Source: Gluconacetobacter takamatsuzukensis | GTDB lineage: Bacteria > Pseudomonadota > Alphaproteobacteria > Acetobacterales > Acetobacteraceae | DNA length: 64,000 nucleotides | Assembly: GCF_014174275.1 (NCBI RefSeq) | Contig: NZ_JABEQK010000007.1 | Coordinates: 124,001-188,000 of the forward strand | Reading direction: 5' to 3' | Part shown: positions 33,258 to 42,087 of the stretch, piece by piece | How the letters are laid out: every line of letters starts with the position of its first letter | Numbering within the stretch: the first letter of the stretch is position 1 | Notes under the pieces: model-generated | What the model was told of the DNA's origin: nothing | The model's input: only the letters and a program-made list of their open reading frames with translations | Database searches by the model: none | Made by a program: the position numbers and the translations under genes

Positions 33258-35028
33258 GACCCATGCGTTCGCCGGCAGTTTCGGCGCCACCCTGGTCGCG
33301 CCGCACCAGACACGCTTCCGCTTCTGGGCGCCTTCCGTGTCCTCGGTCGCAGTGGAAATCGAGGGCCAGCCCCCGGTACCGATGGACCGCCACCCCGACG
33401 GCTGGTTCCAGGCCACGGCCCCCTGCGGCGCGGGCGCGCTCTACCGCTACCGGCTCAACCCCCACCTGGCGGTGCCCGACCCGGCCTCCCGCGCCCAGCC
33501 GCACGACGTGTCCGGCCCCAGCCAGGTGGTCGACCCCCGCGCGTACGACTGGCAGGCCAATGACTGGCGCGGCCTGCCGTGGGAACAGGCGGTCATCTAC
33601 GAAATCCATGTCGGCGCCGCCGGCGGGTTTCGCGGCGTGCGCGACCAGCTGGCCCGGCTGGCGGCAATGGGCATCACGGCGGTCGAGCTGATGCCGCTGT
33701 CCGAATTCCCCGGCGGCCGCAACTGGGGCTATGACGGCGTGCTGCCCTACGCGCCCGAATCCGCCTACGGCACGCCCGACGAGCTGAAGGCGCTGGTCGA
33801 CCACGCCCACGCGCTGGGCATGATGATCTTTCTCGATGTCGTCTACAATCATTTCGGGCCGGAGGGCAATTTCCTCGCCGCCTACGCCGCCCCGTTCTTC
33901 CATGCCGGCCGCCCGACCCCATGGGGCGACGCCATCGATTTCCGCCAGCCGGCGGTGCAGGCCTATTTCACCGAAAATGCCCTGTACTGGCTCATGGAAT
34001 ACCGTTTCGACGGGCTGAGGCTGGACGCGGTGCAGGCCATCGGCGAGCGCGACTGGCTGGTCGACCTCGCCGCCCATGTCCGCGCGCGCATCGAACCCGG
34101 CCGCCACATCCATTTGATCCTGGAAAACGAGAACAACGATGCCGGCCTGCTCCGCGCGGGCTTCGACGCGCAATGGAACGATGACGGCCACAACGCCCTG
34201 CACGTCCTGCTGACGGGCGAGAGCGAGGGCTATTACGCGAATTTCGCCCCCGACCCCACCACGCAACTGGCCCGCGTGCTGGCCGAAGGCTTCGCCTTCC
34301 AGGGCGAAGAGTTTCCCACCCTGGGCCGCCCGCGCGGCATGCCGACGGCCGGCCTGCCGCCCAGCGCCTTCGTCCTGTTCCTGCAAAATCACGACCAGAT
34401 CGGCAACCGCGCGATGGGCGAGCGTCTCGGCGTCCTGGCCCCCCGGCAGGCCCTGCGCGCGGCCTACGCGCTCCTGCTGCTGTCGCCGCAGATCCCGATG
34501 CTGTTCATGGGCGAGGACTGGGGCTCCCGCCGCCCGTTCCTCTATTTCACCAGCCACCCGCCGATCCTGGGCGACATCGTGCGCGACGGCCGCAGGCGCG
34601 AATTCGCGGCCTTCGCCCATTTCAGCGACCCGGCCCGGCGCGAGACGATCCCCGACCCCAACCACCCCGACACGTTCGCCGCCTCGATCCCCGATGCGCA
34701 GGAGGCCACATCGACCGAAGGCCGCGCCTGGCTGGCCTACACCGCCACCCTGCTGCACCTGCGCCATGCCCGCATCACCCCCCGCCTGCGCGGCGCCCGG
34801 TCGCTGGGGGCACTGGTCGCGGGCCCCGGTGCCGTGGCCGCGCGCTGGCGCATGGGCGACGGCGCCATCCTGTCGCTCGCCCTCAACCTGGGGGCGGAAA
34901 CGGTCGCCCTGCCGGACTGGGTCGCCGGCCCGGTCCTGTTCCAGGACCCGCCGGCAGCCGGCACGGGCGGCCTCCTGGCGCCCCATTCGGTCACGATCCA
35001 CCTGGCGGAGCCCGCCCATGGTGGATGA
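33250..35028 (+). CDS. treZ: Malto-oligosyltrehalose trehalohydrolase
   Basis: 592 residues, GH13 subfamily 10. An N-terminal beta-sandwich (TRFRFWAPSVSSVAVEIEGQ) precedes the barrel with D259 (FDGLRLDAVQAI), E292 (ILENEND-type) and D382 (LQNHDQIGN). The TreZ-typical NWGYDGVLPYAPESAYGTPD and LFMGEDWGS are present. It releases trehalose from maltooligosyl-trehalose made by TreY. It overlaps glgX by 8 bp and malQ by 11 bp, which implies translational coupling. Confidence 0.94.
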   Translation: MRKTHAFAGSFGATLVAPHQTRFRFWAPSVSSVAVEIEGQPPVPMDRHPDGWFQATAPCGAGALYRYRLNPHLAVPDPASRAQPHDVSGPSQVVDPRAYDWQANDWRGLPWEQAVIYEIHVGAAGGFRGVRDQLARLAAMGITAVELMPLSEFPGGRNWGYDGVLPYAPESAYGTPDELKALVDHAHALGMMIFLDVVYNHFGPEGNFLAAYAAPFFHAGRPTPWGDAIDFRQPAVQAYFTENALYWLMEYRFDGLRLDAVQAIGERDWLVDLAAHVRARIEPGRHIHLILENENNDAGLLRAGFDAQWNDDGHNALHVLLTGESEGYYANFAPDPTTQLARVLAEGFAFQGEEFPTLGRPRGMPTAGLPPSAFVLFLQNHDQIGNRAMGERLGVLAPRQALRAAYALLLLSPQIPMLFMGEDWGSRRPFLYFTSHPPILGDIVRDGRRREFAAFAHFSDPARRETIPDPNHPDTFAASIPDAQEATSTEGRAWLAYTATLLHLRHARITPRLRGARSLGALVAGPGAVAARWRMGDGAILSLALNLGAETVALPDWVAGPVLFQDPPAAGTGGLLAPHSVTIHLAEPAHGG

Positions 35029-37057
35029 CCGCACCCTGCGCGCGCGGGCGCGCCAGGCGGGGCTGTCCACCGCATGGCGCGACGCCGCCGGGGTCTCGCA
35101 CCGCGTCGGGGTCGATACGCTGCGCAGCCTGCTGCGGGTGCTGGAAGGCGGCCCGGGCGTGGGGGAGGGTGCATTGCCGCCGATGGTGGTGGGGCAGGCG
35201 GGCCAGGCCACGCTGCTGCCCCTGCGCGCCCCCTCCGACCGGTTGGCCTTCCGGCTGGAATACGAGGATGGCGGCACGCTCTCCGGCCACGCCACCCGCG
35301 CGCGCGACGGCTCCGTCCGCCTGCCCGCCATCGCGCAGCCGGGCTATCACCGGCTGGACATCGCGGGCCGGCGCACGGTGCTGGCCATCGCACCGCCCCG
35401 CTGCCGCACGGTGGCCGACGCCACGGGCGGCGCGCGCGCCTGGGGCCTGGCGGTCCAGATCCCGGGCCTGCGCGCCCGGCACGATGGCGGCATCGGCCAT
35501 TTCGGCGCGCTGGCCGACCTGGCGCGCCAGGCGGCGGGGGCAGGGGCCGACGCGCTGGCCATCAGCCCGGTCCACGCCATGTTCAGCGCCCGTACCGCCC
35601 AGTTCAGCCCCTATTCCCCCTCCAGTCGCCTGTTCCTCAACGTGCTGCTGGCCGACATGCGCAGCTGGTTTTCCACCCAGGATATCGGGGCCGCGATGCG
35701 CCGCCTGCGCATCCAGCCCCAGGCCACCCATGCGCTGGAGGACGCGCCGCTGATCGACTGGCCCCAGGCCGCCGCCCTGCGCCTGCGCATGCTGCGCGGC
35801 CTGTACGACGAGCATATCCGCGCCACCCCCCCGGCCGAGCTGACGGCCTTCGTCGCCGCGCACGGCCGCGCCCTGCATTGCCACGCGGTGTTCGAGGCCT
35901 TGCAGGCGCACCAGCTCGCCCGCGGCCCGCGCGGCGGCAACTGGCGCGCCTGGCCCGCCCCCCTGCGCAACCCCGCCAGCCCCGAGGTCGCCCGCTTCGC
36001 CGCCGAACGCCATCACGAGGTCGGCTTCCACCTGTTCCTGCAATGGCTGGCGGCCCGCGGCCTGCACGGCGCGGGCCAGGCCGCGCGCGACGCCGGCATG
36101 CGCATCGGCCTGATCGCGGACCTCGCCGTGGGCACCGACCCGGCGGGCAGCCAGTGCTGGACCAGCCAGGACGATTTCCTGATCGGCGGCTCGGTCGGCG
36201 CCCCGCCCGACCCGCTGGGCCCGCTGGGGCAGAACTGGGGGCTGACCACCTTCTCCCCCTCGGCCCTGCGCGCCCACGGCTACCGCGCCTTCCTCGACAC
36301 GCTGCGCGCCACGCTCACGCGGCAGGGCGGCATCCGCATCGACCATGTGATGGGGCTGGAACGGCTGTGGGTGATCCCCGAGGGCGCCTCGGCCGCCGAC
36401 GGCGCCTATCTCTCCTTCCCGGGGCAGGAGCTGATGCGCCTGGTGGCGCTGGAATCGCATCGTCATCAGGCGGTGGTGATCGGCGAGGACCTGGGCACGG
36501 TCCCCACCGGCTTCCGCGCCCGCGCGGCCCGGCGCGCGATCATGGGCATGAACGTGCTGTGGTTCCAGCGCGACGCCCAGGGCGCGTTCCTGCCACCCGA
36601 AAAATGGGGGACCAACGACGTGGCCATGACGACGACCCACGACCTGCCCACGGTCGCCGGCTGGTGGCAGGCCACCGACATCGCATGGCGCAGGAGCCTG
36701 CGCCAGTTCGCCCGCGGCACCCGCGCCGAAGACGCGCTGGCCGCCCGCGCGCGCGACCGCGACGCCCTGTGGGCGGCGGTCCACCCGCCCCGGGAACCCG
36801 ACCCACCCCCCGTCACGCCGGAGGGCGCGGCCAGGGTGGTCGACGCGGCCACCGGCTTCGTCGCCGCCGCCGCATCCCCGCTGGCGATCCTGCCGCTGGA
36901 AGACGTGCTGGGCCTGGCCGAACAGCCCAACCTGCCGGGCACGACCTCCGGCCACCCCAACTGGCAGCAGCGCTATCCGGCCGGCCCGCCGCTGCTCTCG
37001 CGGCCCGACGCCGCCCGCAGGCTCGACCTGCTGCGCACCGCGCGGGGCCCGGCATGA
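35018..37057 (+). CDS. malQ: 4-alpha-glucanotransferase (amylomaltase)
   Basis: 679 residues, GH77. The N-terminal extension (about 1-130, QAGLSTAWRDAAGVSHRVGV) is the long-form MalQ domain. Catalytic residues are D442 (RIDHVMGLERLW), E490 (VIGEDLGTV) and D542 (TTHDLPTVAGWW). It moves maltodextrin units between chains and frees glucose. In this operon it can rebuild chains long enough for TreY. The ATG lies 11 bp inside treZ, and the TGA overlaps the treY ATG (ATGA). Confidence 0.93.
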   Translation: MVDDRTLRARARQAGLSTAWRDAAGVSHRVGVDTLRSLLRVLEGGPGVGEGALPPMVVGQAGQATLLPLRAPSDRLAFRLEYEDGGTLSGHATRARDGSVRLPAIAQPGYHRLDIAGRRTVLAIAPPRCRTVADATGGARAWGLAVQIPGLRARHDGGIGHFGALADLARQAAGAGADALAISPVHAMFSARTAQFSPYSPSSRLFLNVLLADMRSWFSTQDIGAAMRRLRIQPQATHALEDAPLIDWPQAAALRLRMLRGLYDEHIRATPPAELTAFVAAHGRALHCHAVFEALQAHQLARGPRGGNWRAWPAPLRNPASPEVARFAAERHHEVGFHLFLQWLAARGLHGAGQAARDAGMRIGLIADLAVGTDPAGSQCWTSQDDFLIGGSVGAPPDPLGPLGQNWGLTTFSPSALRAHGYRAFLDTLRATLTRQGGIRIDHVMGLERLWVIPEGASAADGAYLSFPGQELMRLVALESHRHQAVVIGEDLGTVPTGFRARAARRAIMGMNVLWFQRDAQGAFLPPEKWGTNDVAMTTTHDLPTVAGWWQATDIAWRRSLRQFARGTRAEDALAARARDRDALWAAVHPPREPDPPPVTPEGAARVVDAATGFVAAAASPLAILPLEDVLGLAEQPNLPGTTSGHPNWQQRYPAGPPLLSRPDAARRLDLLRTARGPA

Positions 37058-39753
37058 CCGGCCCGCGCGCCACCGTCCGCCTGCAATTCCACGCCGGCTT
37101 CACGCTGGACGACGCAGTGCCGCTGGTCGATTATTTCGCGTCGCTGGGGGTCAGCCACCTCTACGCCTCGCCGCTGCTGGCCGCCCGCCCGGGCTCGACC
37201 CACGGCTACGACACGCTGGACTACAGCCGCATCAACCCCGAACTCGGCGGCCACGCGGCCCTGGCCCGGCTGGTGGCGCGCCTGCGCGCACGCGGCATGG
37301 GGCTGATCCTCGATATCGTCCCCAACCACATGGCGGTCGGCGGCAGCGGCAATGCGTGGTGGGAGGACGTGCTGGCCTGGGGCCGCACCAGCCCGTGCGC
37401 CCATATGTTCGACATCGACTGGTCCCCGCCCGACGACAGCCTGCGCGACCGCGTGCTGCTGCCCTTCCTGGCCGAACCCTATGGCGACTGCCTGGACGGC
37501 GGGACGCTGGAACTGCGGCACGCGCCCGACGGCACCTTCGCCTGCTGGCATTACGAACACCGCTTCCCGATCTGCCCCCGCCACTATGCCGACCTCTTCG
37601 ACCCCGACGACACCCCCGCCCCGATCGCGGACCTGCTGGAGGCACTGCGCACCGCCACCCCCGATACGGCGGCCCCCGCCCTGGCCCGGCTGGCCGGCTG
37701 GGCCCGCACGCCCGACGGCACCGACGCCATCGCCCGCGCCCTGGCCTGGATGGCCCCGGCCCACCCCGCCGGCCGCGCCCGCCTGCACGCGCTGCTGGAA
37801 CGCCAGCATTACCGGCTGGCCTGGTGGCGCACGGCCTCGGACCTGATCAACTGGCGCCGCTTCTTCGACATCACCGGCCTGGCCGGCCTCGCCGTCGAAC
37901 ATCCGGACGTGTTCGACGCCGTGCACCGCACCGTCATCGCCCTCTATGCCGAGGGCCTGATCGACGGCGTGCGCGTCGACCATGTCGACGGGCTGACCAA
38001 TCCCCACGCCTACTGCACCCGCCTGCACCGCGCGCTGGCCGACGCGGCCCCGCGCCGTCCTCCCCACGCCCCCCCGGGCGCGCCCCTCTATGTCGAGAAG
38101 ATCCTGGCGGCGGACGAAACCCTGCCCGCCGACTGGCCCGTCGACGGCACCACCGGCTACGATTTCCTCGAACAGGTCGACGTGCTGCTCCACGACCAGC
38201 GCGGCGCCGACGCGCTGGACGATCTGTGGGTCTGGGGCGCGGGCGGCGCCACCAGCTTCCATGCCGAGGAACAGGCCACCCGCGCGGCCATGCTCGACGG
38301 CACGCTGGCCGCCGACCTCGCCCGCCTGGTCCACGTCCTGTCCGGCGTGGCCCGGCGCGACCCGCACGCCCGCGATTTCACGCCCGCCGCGCTGGACCGC
38401 GTACTGCGCCGCATCCTGATCCAGTTTCCCGTCTACCGGACCTACGACCATGACGGCGGCAAGCTGCTGCACGAGGTCTGCCAGTCCGTCCGCCCCGCGC
38501 TGGTGGCCGCCCAGCAGCCGGTGCTGGACTGGCTGGCGCGCCAGCTCGGCCCCGGCGGCCCGGCCCAGGCCATCGCCTGCCTCGTGCACCTCACCGCCCC
38601 GCTGGCCGCAAAGGCGGTGGAAGATACGGGCTTCTACCGCTATGGCCGCCTGCTCTCGCGCAACGATGTCGGCACCCATCCCGGCCGGTTCGGCGGCACG
38701 GTCGCCGCCTTCCACGCCGCCAATGCCGCGCGCCGGCGCGACTGGCCCCGCGCCATGCTCGCCACCGCCACCCACGACCACAAGCGCGGCGAGGACGCCC
38801 GCGCCCGCCTGGCCGTCCTGTCCGAACTGGCGCAGGAATGGGTGCGCGTCGCCACCCGCTGGCGCGATTTCAACGCCCCGCTCCGCCACCGCGCCAGCCC
38901 CGACCGCGCCGACGAGCTGATCCTCTACCAGACCCTGCTCGGCGCCTGGCCGGTCGGGGACCGCCCGCTGGAACAGCGTATGACGCCGGACTTCCACGAT
39001 CGCGTGGCCGCCTGGCAGCTCAAGGCGCTGCGCGAGGCCAAGCGCCACACAAGCTGGATCGACCCCAACCCGGCCTACGAGCAAGCCTGCGCCGCCTTCC
39101 TCGCCGGCCTGCTCTCCCCGGACCCCGAAAACCGCTTCCCCCGGATGATGGACGCCTTCGCCGGCCGGATCGCCCCCCCCGGCGCGCTCAACGGCCTGGC
39201 GCAAACGCTGCTGCGCCTGACCAGCCCCGGCATGCCCGACCTCTACCAGGGCTGCGAATTCTGGGATTTCAGCCTGGTCGACCCCGACAATCGCCGCCCG
39301 GTCGATTTCCCGGCCCGCATCGCGGCCCTGGCCCAGGGCGCGGATATCGGCACGCTGCTCCCGCACTGGCGCGACGGCCGCGTGAAACAGGCCCTCATCG
39401 CCGCAATCCTGCGCTTTCGCGCCACCCACCCCGACCTGTTCGCGACGGGCGCCTACCGCCCCGTCCGGGTCCTGGGCACACGGCGCCAACACCTGCTCGC
39501 CTTCGCCCGCGTCATGCCCGGCATCACGATGCTGGTCATCGCCCCGCGCCTCCCCGCCGCCCTGATGCCCGACCCGACCGACCTGTCCTGCCCCGCCATG
39601 CTCTGGCGCAGCACGACCCTGGACTGGCCCGACGCCCCCCCCGGCCCCTGGCGCTCGCTCCTCCACCCCGGCCGCACGCTCGACCGCGCGGCAGTACTGG
39701 ACCTCGCCATGCTCGCCGGCAGCGCCCCGCTCGATGTTCTCGTCACGGCCTGA
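37054..39753 (+). CDS. treY: Malto-oligosyltrehalose synthase
   Basis: 899 residues, GH13 subfamily 26, at the long end of the family. It opens with TVRLQFHAGFTLDDAVPLVD and YFASLGVSHLYASPLLAARP, which is diagnostic. Catalytic residues are D309 (DGVRVDHVDGL), E348 (YVEKIL) and D575 (TATHDHKRGED). It rearranges the reducing-end alpha-1,4 bond to alpha,alpha-1,1 to give maltooligosyl-trehalose for TreZ. It overlaps malQ by 4 bp and ends the operon 13 bp before the convergent GNAT gene; I see no hairpin terminator there. Confidence 0.94.
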   Translation: MTGPRATVRLQFHAGFTLDDAVPLVDYFASLGVSHLYASPLLAARPGSTHGYDTLDYSRINPELGGHAALARLVARLRARGMGLILDIVPNHMAVGGSGNAWWEDVLAWGRTSPCAHMFDIDWSPPDDSLRDRVLLPFLAEPYGDCLDGGTLELRHAPDGTFACWHYEHRFPICPRHYADLFDPDDTPAPIADLLEALRTATPDTAAPALARLAGWARTPDGTDAIARALAWMAPAHPAGRARLHALLERQHYRLAWWRTASDLINWRRFFDITGLAGLAVEHPDVFDAVHRTVIALYAEGLIDGVRVDHVDGLTNPHAYCTRLHRALADAAPRRPPHAPPGAPLYVEKILAADETLPADWPVDGTTGYDFLEQVDVLLHDQRGADALDDLWVWGAGGATSFHAEEQATRAAMLDGTLAADLARLVHVLSGVARRDPHARDFTPAALDRVLRRILIQFPVYRTYDHDGGKLLHEVCQSVRPALVAAQQPVLDWLARQLGPGGPAQAIACLVHLTAPLAAKAVEDTGFYRYGRLLSRNDVGTHPGRFGGTVAAFHAANAARRRDWPRAMLATATHDHKRGEDARARLAVLSELAQEWVRVATRWRDFNAPLRHRASPDRADELILYQTLLGAWPVGDRPLEQRMTPDFHDRVAAWQLKALREAKRHTSWIDPNPAYEQACAAFLAGLLSPDPENRFPRMMDAFAGRIAPPGALNGLAQTLLRLTSPGMPDLYQGCEFWDFSLVDPDNRRPVDFPARIAALAQGADIGTLLPHWRDGRVKQALIAAILRFRATHPDLFATGAYRPVRVLGTRRQHLLAFARVMPGITMLVIAPRLPAALMPDPTDLSCPAMLWRSTTLDWPDAPPGPWRSLLHPGRTLDRAAVLDLAMLAGSAPLDVLVTA

Positions 39754-39766
39754 CCTGTCGGGGGCC

Positions 39767-40297
39767 TCACCACCGGCGTTCCAGCAGCAGCGCCTGCTCC
39801 GCCCCCACGCGGATCGGCCCGGCCGGCAGAAACCCCGTCTTCTCCGCCACGCGGAGCGAGGGCCCGTTCTCCGGGTCCACCAGGCACACCGCCCGCCGAT
39901 GCGGCGTCATGCGGTCCAGCCAGTCCAGCGCGCCGCGCAGGGCCTCGGTCGCATAGCCCCGGCCATGGGCCCACGGCGCCAGCACCCAGCCGGCCTCGGG
40001 CACGCCGCCCAGCACCGGGTCGGTATCGCGCCTGAAATCGGCAAACCCCACATCGCCCACATACCGGTCCCCGTCGCGGGTACGCACGCACCAGTAGCCA
40101 AACCCCAGCACCGCCCACAGGCCGCGATAGCGCAGCAGCCGCGCCCAGCTTTCCTGCGCGGTGGCCGGCTTGCCGCTGATATGGCGCACCACGGCCGGGT
40201 CGGCCCACATCTCGGCCAGCGGCCCGAAATCGGCGCTTTCGTGCAGCGCTAGGCGCAGCCGGTCGGTCTCGACCATGGGGCGGGAGGGCTCGGGCAT
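39767..40297 (-). CDS. GNAT family N-acetyltransferase (RimJ/RimL-like)
   Basis: 176 residues. It starts with the RimJ/L pattern METDRLRL (MVETDRLRLALHESADFGPL), has the acetyl-CoA-binding loop WAHGRGYATEALRGALDWLD and the final strand NGPSLRVAEKTGFLPAG. It acetylates an amino group, of either a ribosomal protein N-terminus or a small molecule; the substrate is unknown. Start 40297 has GGAAGG six bases before; the next ATG upstream abuts the site itself. It is divergent from the phosphate transporter gene and convergent with treY. Confidence 0.85.
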   Translation of the reverse strand: MPEPSRPMVETDRLRLALHESADFGPLAEMWADPAVVRHISGKPATAQESWARLLRYRGLWAVLGFGYWCVRTRDGDRYVGDVGFADFRRDTDPVLGGVPEAGWVLAPWAHGRGYATEALRGALDWLDRMTPHRRAVCLVDPENGPSLRVAEKTGFLPAGPIRVGAEQALLLERRW

Positions 40298-40467
40298 CGT
40301 CATCCTTCCATGCGGCACGCGGCGATCATCCCGCGGATATTGCACGGAAAGGCCGCACCGGGCACGGGCAGGGGGTTCCCCTTTCAAAATAACTTCACTG
40401 TTTCTGCCCCCGATTTTCCGCCGAATGTCGCGCAATCACGGCGCTTTCGGCCAAAAAGGGGATCACC

Positions 40468-42078
40468 TTGTCCGACACAACCGCACCGCGCAGTCATTTT
40501 CTGCGCCCCAGAATGGACAGTGGGGGAACCCCCGCGTTCAGGATCTTCTTCCTGGCCGTGCTGGCCTGCGCGCTGGGCTTCGTCGGCTACAGCGTCCTGG
40601 CCGACCTGCGGGCGGCGGGCGGGCACGGGCTGGCCGTCGGGGCGTTCGCCCTGCTGGCGCTGGCGCTGCTGATCGCGCTGGGCTTCGAATTCGTCAACGG
40701 CTTCCACGACACGGCCAACGCCGTCGCGACCGTGATCTACACCAACAGCATGCCGCCCATGGTGGCGGTGGTGTGGTCGGGCCTGTGGAACCTGCTGGGC
40801 GTCCTGGTCTCGTCCGGCGCCGTCGCCTACAGCGTGGTCACGCTGCTGCCGGTCGAACTCATCCTCCAGGTCGGCAGCGGCGCGGGCTACGCCATGATCT
40901 TCGCGCTGCTGGTCGCCGCCATCGTCTGGAACCTCGCAACCTGGGCCATGGGCGTGCCCAACAGCTCCTCGCACGCCCTGATCGGCTCGATCATGGGGGT
41001 GGGCATCGCCAACCAGCTCATGGCCCCCGCCGGCGCCGCGACCTACGGCGTCGACTGGTCGCAGGTATCCAAGGTCTTCAGCGCCCTGCTGTTCAGCCCG
41101 CTCTGCGGCTTCGTGCTGTCCATGGCCCTGTTCTGGCTGTTCCGCGTCCTGGTGCGCAACCGGACCCTGTTCGAAACGCCCGAGGGCCACACCCCCCCGC
41201 CGCTATGGATTCGCGGCCTGCTGATCGGCACCTGCACCGGCGTCTCCTATTTCCACGGCGGCAATGACGGGCAGAAGGGCATGGGCCTGATCATGCTCAT
41301 CCTCATCGGCGCGGCCCCCACCGCCTACGCGCTCAACCGCGCGATGCCGGAATCCGCCATGCCGGCCTTCGTCCAGTCGGCCGGCGACGCGGCGGGCATC
41401 TTCCGCCATCACATGACGGGCCCCGGCACCGACGATGTCGCGGCAGCCCGCGCGCGCGTGACGGCGGCCCTGCGCGACCGCAAGGTGGCCGACGGCCAAG
41501 TCTACGCCGCGCTGGCCGTGCTGTCCGACGACATCGCGGGCGCGGTCAAGGGCTATCGCAGCCTCGACGCCATCCCCGCCGCCCAGGTGCCCAACGTCCG
41601 CACCGACATGTACCTGGTGTCCGACGCAATCCGCGTGCTGGGCAAGACCAGCGCCTTCGAAGGCACCGAGGCCGCCGGCCTCACGCATTTCATGGCGCAG
41701 CTGAACGCCGGCACGCGCTTCATCCCCACCTGGGTCAAGGTCGCCGTCGCGGTGGCACTGGGGCTGGGCACGATGGTGGGCTGGAAGCGCATCGTCGTCA
41801 CGGTGGGCGAGAAAATCGGCAAGACGCACCTCAACTACGCCCAGGGCGCCTCGGCCGAACTGGTGGCAATGGGCACGATCGGCCTGGCCGAGGGCTACGG
41901 CCTGCCGGTCTCCACCACCCATATCCTCTCCAGCGGCGTGGCCGGCACCATGGCGGCGGCGGGCTCGGGCCTGCAATGGCGCACGCTGCGCACCATGGCC
42001 ATGGCCTGGGTCATCACCCTGCCGGCCGCGATGTTGATCAGCGGCGTGCTGTTCTTTATCCTGAGGCATGTCTTCTGA
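40468..42078 (+). CDS. pit: PiT family inorganic phosphate transporter
   Basis: 536 residues, about 10-11 membrane helices. Both PiT signature repeats are present: GFEFVNGFHDTANAVATVIY with GVPNSSSHALIGSIMG in the first half, and TGVSYFHGGNDGQKGMGLIM with GLPVSTTHILSSGVAGTMAA in the second. It imports phosphate, or metal-phosphate, with H+. A long cytoplasmic loop (about 300-400) separates the halves. The start is TTG 40468 with AAGGGG upstream; the first in-frame ATG (residue 16) has no binding site. It is followed 9 bp later by oprB and soon after by ppk2, a phosphate-linked context. Confidence 0.9.
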   Translation: MSDTTAPRSHFLRPRMDSGGTPAFRIFFLAVLACALGFVGYSVLADLRAAGGHGLAVGAFALLALALLIALGFEFVNGFHDTANAVATVIYTNSMPPMVAVVWSGLWNLLGVLVSSGAVAYSVVTLLPVELILQVGSGAGYAMIFALLVAAIVWNLATWAMGVPNSSSHALIGSIMGVGIANQLMAPAGAATYGVDWSQVSKVFSALLFSPLCGFVLSMALFWLFRVLVRNRTLFETPEGHTPPPLWIRGLLIGTCTGVSYFHGGNDGQKGMGLIMLILIGAAPTAYALNRAMPESAMPAFVQSAGDAAGIFRHHMTGPGTDDVAAARARVTAALRDRKVADGQVYAALAVLSDDIAGAVKGYRSLDAIPAAQVPNVRTDMYLVSDAIRVLGKTSAFEGTEAAGLTHFMAQLNAGTRFIPTWVKVAVAVALGLGTMVGWKRIVVTVGEKIGKTHLNYAQGASAELVAMGTIGLAEGYGLPVSTTHILSSGVAGTMAAAGSGLQWRTLRTMAMAWVITLPAAMLISGVLFFILRHVF

Positions 42079-42087
42079 TCCGAGGCC

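Noticed and set aside
30480-33416. 978-residue minus-strand frame opposite glgB, glgX and treZ
   Set aside because: Shadow frame; all three plus-strand genes have complete catalytic triads.
36973-39666. 897-residue minus-strand frame opposite treY
   Set aside because: Gly/Val/Ala/Arg-rich mirror of treY codons without recognisable domain.
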